From: Porphyrobacter sp.
GTDB taxonomy: Bacteria; Pseudomonadota; Alphaproteobacteria; Sphingomonadales; Sphingomonadaceae
Direction: 5' to 3'
NCBI GenBank assembly: GCA_014359685.1
Contig: JACIYY010000326.1
Span: forward strand, 1-7,692
DNA length: 7,692 nucleotides
Shown: piece by piece, positions 5,466 through 7,692 of the stretch
Layout: each line of letters starts with the position of its first letter
Position numbering within the stretch: the stretch's first letter is position 1
Notes under the pieces: model-generated
Told to the model about the DNA's origin: nothing
The model's input: only the letters and a program-made list of their open reading frames with translations
Database searches by the model: none
Program-made: the position numbers and the translations under genes

Positions 5466-7592
5466 GTGCGCGCCACTGACACCCACTGCCCCTATTGCGC
5501 GCTTCAGTGCGGCATGACGCTCGTCGAAAGCGATGCGGGCGCGTGGTCGGTCGAGGCGCGCGACTTCCCAACCAACAAGGGCGGGCTGTGCCGCAAGGGC
5601 TGGACGGCGGCGGCCTTGCTCGACGCGCCCGACCGGCTGACGACGCCGCTGATCCGCGACACCAAAGCCGCTCCGCTCCGCACCGCGAGCTGGGACGAAG
5701 CGCTCGACCGCATTGCAAACGCCATCCGCGCGATCCAGGCGGAGCGCGGCCCCGACGCGGTCGCGATGTTCGGCGGGGGCGGGCTGACCAACGAGAAGGC
5801 CTATCTGCTCGGCAAGTTCGCTCGGCTCGGCCTCGGCACCGCCAACATCGACTATAATGGCCGCTTCTGCATGGCATCGGCGGCGGCCGCCGGGCTGCGG
5901 GCCTTCGGCATCGACCGCGGCCTGCCGTTCCCGCTCGAGGATATTCCCGGCGCCGACGCGGTGCTGATCGTCGGCGGCAATCCGGCCGAAACGATGCCGC
6001 CGATCATGCAGTATTTCGAGGGGCTGCGCGCGCACGGCGGCAGGCTGATCGTCGCCGACCCGCGCCGCACGCCGACCGCCGAAGCGGCCGATCTTCATCT
6101 CGCGCTGACACCGGGCAGTGATGCGGCGCTGGCGCTCGGGCTGCTCAACGTGGCGATCCGGGATCGCCTGATCGACGAGCATTACATCGCCACGCGCACC
6201 AGCGGGTTCGACGAGGTGCGCCGCCTCGCCCTTTCTTATTGGCCCGACCGGGTGGAGCGGATCACCGGGGTCCCGGCGCTCCAGATCCAGACGGCCGCGC
6301 ATCTGCTGGGCGAAGCGGCGGGGGCGATGATCCTGAGCGCGCGCGGACCCGAACAGCAGAGCCGTGGCGTCGACAACACCCTCGCCTTCATCAATCTCGC
6401 GCTCGCGCTCGGCCTGCCGGGCAAGCCGCACAGCGGCTGGGGCTGCCTTACCGGGCAGGGCAATGGCCAGGGCGGGCGCGAGCACGGCCAGAAGGCCGAT
6501 CAGCTGCCCGGATATCGCAGACTTGCCGACCCGGCGGACCGGGCCGCGGTCGCCAGGGTGTGGGGCGTCGAGCCGGACAGCCTGCCGCAGCCGGGCCTTT
6601 CCGCCAGCGAGCTGCTCGCCGCCCTCGGCGGGCCGATCGCCGGGCTGATCGTCATGGCCTCCAACATCCTCGTCTCGGCGCCCGACACCAGCCGCCTGCG
6701 GGAGCGGTTGAAGGCGCTCGACCTGCTCGTCGTCGCCGACATCTTCCTGTCGGAGACGGCGGCGGTTGCCGACGTCGTGCTGCCGATCACGCAATGGGCC
6801 GAGGAAGACGGCACCACCACCAACCTCGAGGGCCGGGTCATCCTGCGTCGCCGCGCCAAGCTGCCGCCCGCAGGCGTGTGGAACGATGCCGCGATCCTGA
6901 GCGCGCTTGCCGACCGGCTCGGCACGGCGGATCGCTATGGCCAGCTCGGCACCGCCGGTGCCTTCGATGAGCTGCGCCGCGCCTCGGCAGGTGGCAGCGC
7001 CGATTATGCCGGCATCAGCTATGCTCGCATCGCCGCCGAAGATGGCGTGTTCTGGCCCTGCCCGCACGAGGATCACCGCGGCACGCCGCGCCTGTTCGCC
7101 GATCGCTTCGCCTTTGCGGACGGCCGCGCCCGCTTCCACCCCGTTCGCCATGGCGAGCCGGCGGAGAGCCCGTGCGCTGACTATCCGTTCTGGCTGACCA
7201 CGGGCCGCGTCCTTGCCCAATATCAGTCGGGAACCCAGACCCGGCGTGTGGCCGATCTTCAGGCCGCCGCGCCCGACCCCTTCGTCGAGCTGCACCCCGA
7301 TGCCGCCCGCACGCTTGCAATTGCGCCCGACGAGCTCGTCGAGGTGACCACCCGGCGCGGCACGGCCCGGCTGCGCGCGCGCTACAGCCGCAAGATCCGT
7401 CTCGATACGCTGTTCGTGCCGTTTCACTGGGGCGGCGAGGGCAACGCCAACATCCTCACCTCCAACGTCGCGCTCGATCCGATCTCGCGCATCCCCGAGT
7501 TCAAGATCTCCGCCGCGCGGGTGTCGAAAATGCCCGGCGGGGCAGTCGCGGCGCGGGGCAACCCGGTCTCTCCAGAAGGAACAGCATCATGA
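5466..7592 (+). CDS. nasA: Assimilatory nitrate reductase catalytic subunit (molybdopterin, [4Fe-4S])
   Basis: This 708-residue enzyme reduces nitrate to nitrite in the cytoplasm. Cys 8, 11, 15 and 42 (HCPYCALQCGM and LCRKGW) bind the [4Fe-4S] cluster, with K44 in the usual electron-transfer position. NGRFCMASA (131-139) offers C135 as the probable molybdenum ligand, as in NapA/NasA enzymes. QGNGQGGREHGQ (331-342) and VVADIFLSETA (422-432) are family core motifs. The C-terminal cofactor-binding domain (about 575-690) includes FWLTTGRVLAQYQSGT and ends with PEFKISAARV. There is no Tat signal, which argues against periplasmic NapA. The C-terminal BFD-like [2Fe-2S] domain of longer NasA proteins is absent, so the architecture is close to the ferredoxin-dependent NarB type. 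The start is GTG, the only start codon between an in-frame TGA (5457) and the first cysteine. AAGG (5451-5454) is a weak ribosome-binding site, suggesting translational coupling to the upstream gene. Confidence 0.95.
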   Translation: MRATDTHCPYCALQCGMTLVESDAGAWSVEARDFPTNKGGLCRKGWTAAALLDAPDRLTTPLIRDTKAAPLRTASWDEALDRIANAIRAIQAERGPDAVAMFGGGGLTNEKAYLLGKFARLGLGTANIDYNGRFCMASAAAAGLRAFGIDRGLPFPLEDIPGADAVLIVGGNPAETMPPIMQYFEGLRAHGGRLIVADPRRTPTAEAADLHLALTPGSDAALALGLLNVAIRDRLIDEHYIATRTSGFDEVRRLALSYWPDRVERITGVPALQIQTAAHLLGEAAGAMILSARGPEQQSRGVDNTLAFINLALALGLPGKPHSGWGCLTGQGNGQGGREHGQKADQLPGYRRLADPADRAAVARVWGVEPDSLPQPGLSASELLAALGGPIAGLIVMASNILVSAPDTSRLRERLKALDLLVVADIFLSETAAVADVVLPITQWAEEDGTTTNLEGRVILRRRAKLPPAGVWNDAAILSALADRLGTADRYGQLGTAGAFDELRRASAGGSADYAGISYARIAAEDGVFWPCPHEDHRGTPRLFADRFAFADGRARFHPVRHGEPAESPCADYPFWLTTGRVLAQYQSGTQTRRVADLQAAAPDPFVELHPDAARTLAIAPDELVEVTTRRGTARLRARYSRKIRLDTLFVPFHWGGEGNANILTSNVALDPISRIPEFKISAARVSKMPGGAVAARGNPVSPEGTAS

Positions 7593-7692
7593 TCGAGTCC
7601 GTCCCACGCTTCGTGCAGGGCATCTTCGAGTTCACCGGCGCCGGCTATGACCGACCGACCCAGCTCACCGGCTACACCGTGTCCGCCGACAA
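7589..7692 (+). CDS. Start of a small unrecognised gene coupled to nitrate reductase (cut by window end)
   Basis: ATG (7589-7591) overlaps the nitrate reductase stop codon as ATGA, and AGAAGGA (7574-7580) lies eight bases upstream, so the start is well supported and translational coupling is likely. Only 34 complete codons are visible, with no stop. The peptide begins MIESVPRFVQGIFEFTGAGY and continues with a Pro/Thr-rich stretch and YTVSAD. It has no signal peptide, membrane segment or cysteine cluster so far, and is not the start of NirB, NirD, NasB or NasC as I know them. I do not recognise the family. Its position suggests an accessory or partner of the nitrate reductase, which is inference. 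Confidence 0.75.
   Translation, partial: MIESVPRFVQGIFEFTGAGYDRPTQLTGYTVSAD

Noticed and set aside
4581..7427. 948-codon open frame on the minus strand across methyltransferase and nitrate reductase
   Set aside because: It is antisense to two genes with complete catalytic motifs. Its great length follows from high GC and from both sense genes sharing one frame.
5466..7592. Identity as periplasmic NapA or a formate dehydrogenase
   Set aside because: There is no Tat signal peptide, and the [4Fe-4S] motif starts at residue 8. The protein is shorter than NapA, the NGRFCMASA and C-terminal motifs resemble NasA/NarB, and transporter plus siroheme genes are adjacent.
1..7692. tRNA, rRNA, CRISPR, insertion sequences or attachment sites
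   Set aside because: I saw no tandem repeats with spacers, no terminal inverted repeats or transposase motifs, and no cloverleaf with a matching anticodon arm; almost all sequence is explained by genes and the leader.

Overview
The window is a GC-rich piece of a proteobacterial chromosome devoted to assimilatory nitrate reduction. An alphaproteobacterium of the sphingomonad type is the best guess, based on base composition, codon use and an alginate-export-type porin inside a nitrate cluster. This is inference; there is no rRNA or other marker gene. Coding density is high: five complete genes plus the first 34 codons of a sixth. I see no tRNA, insertion sequence, CRISPR array or sign of recent transfer.

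Layout. Bases 1-138 hold no gene. They carry a strong rightward intrinsic terminator (24-80) and a smaller hairpin (83-101). Bases 139-1890 (minus strand) encode a PP2C phosphatase fused to a Ser/Thr kinase with a C-terminal membrane anchor. Diverging from it across 71 bp is a rightward pair: a NarK/NasA-type nitrate/nitrite MFS transporter (1962-3143) and an outer-membrane beta-barrel porin (3225-4433). The 222-base gap 4434-4655 is a regulatory leader: a plausible promoter, two tandem hairpins with hexaloops of the A1/G4 type bound by ANTAR proteins (NasR, NasT), a third hairpin, and an intrinsic terminator just before the next start codon. Behind it lies a tightly packed operon: uroporphyrinogen-III C-methyltransferase (4656-5459), the molybdopterin/[4Fe-4S] catalytic subunit of assimilatory nitrate reductase (5466-7592), and a small unrecognised gene that starts in an ATGA overlap (7589) and runs off the window.

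How the parts fit. The porin and MFS protein would carry nitrate through the outer and inner membranes. The nitrate reductase makes nitrite in the cytoplasm. The methyltransferase supplies precorrin-2 for siroheme, the cofactor of the NirB-type nitrite reductase that should complete the pathway. NirBD, the reductase's electron-donor subunit, NasT/NasS and the precorrin-2 dehydrogenase/ferrochelatase are not in the window. The kinase/phosphatase is probably a signalling element tied to nitrate transport; the sequence does not show its target.

Most worth following are the ANTAR-type leader, its partial sequence twin at the left edge with no obvious downstream gene, the kinase/phosphatase, and the small gene coupled to a nitrate reductase that lacks its usual C-terminal electron-entry domain.
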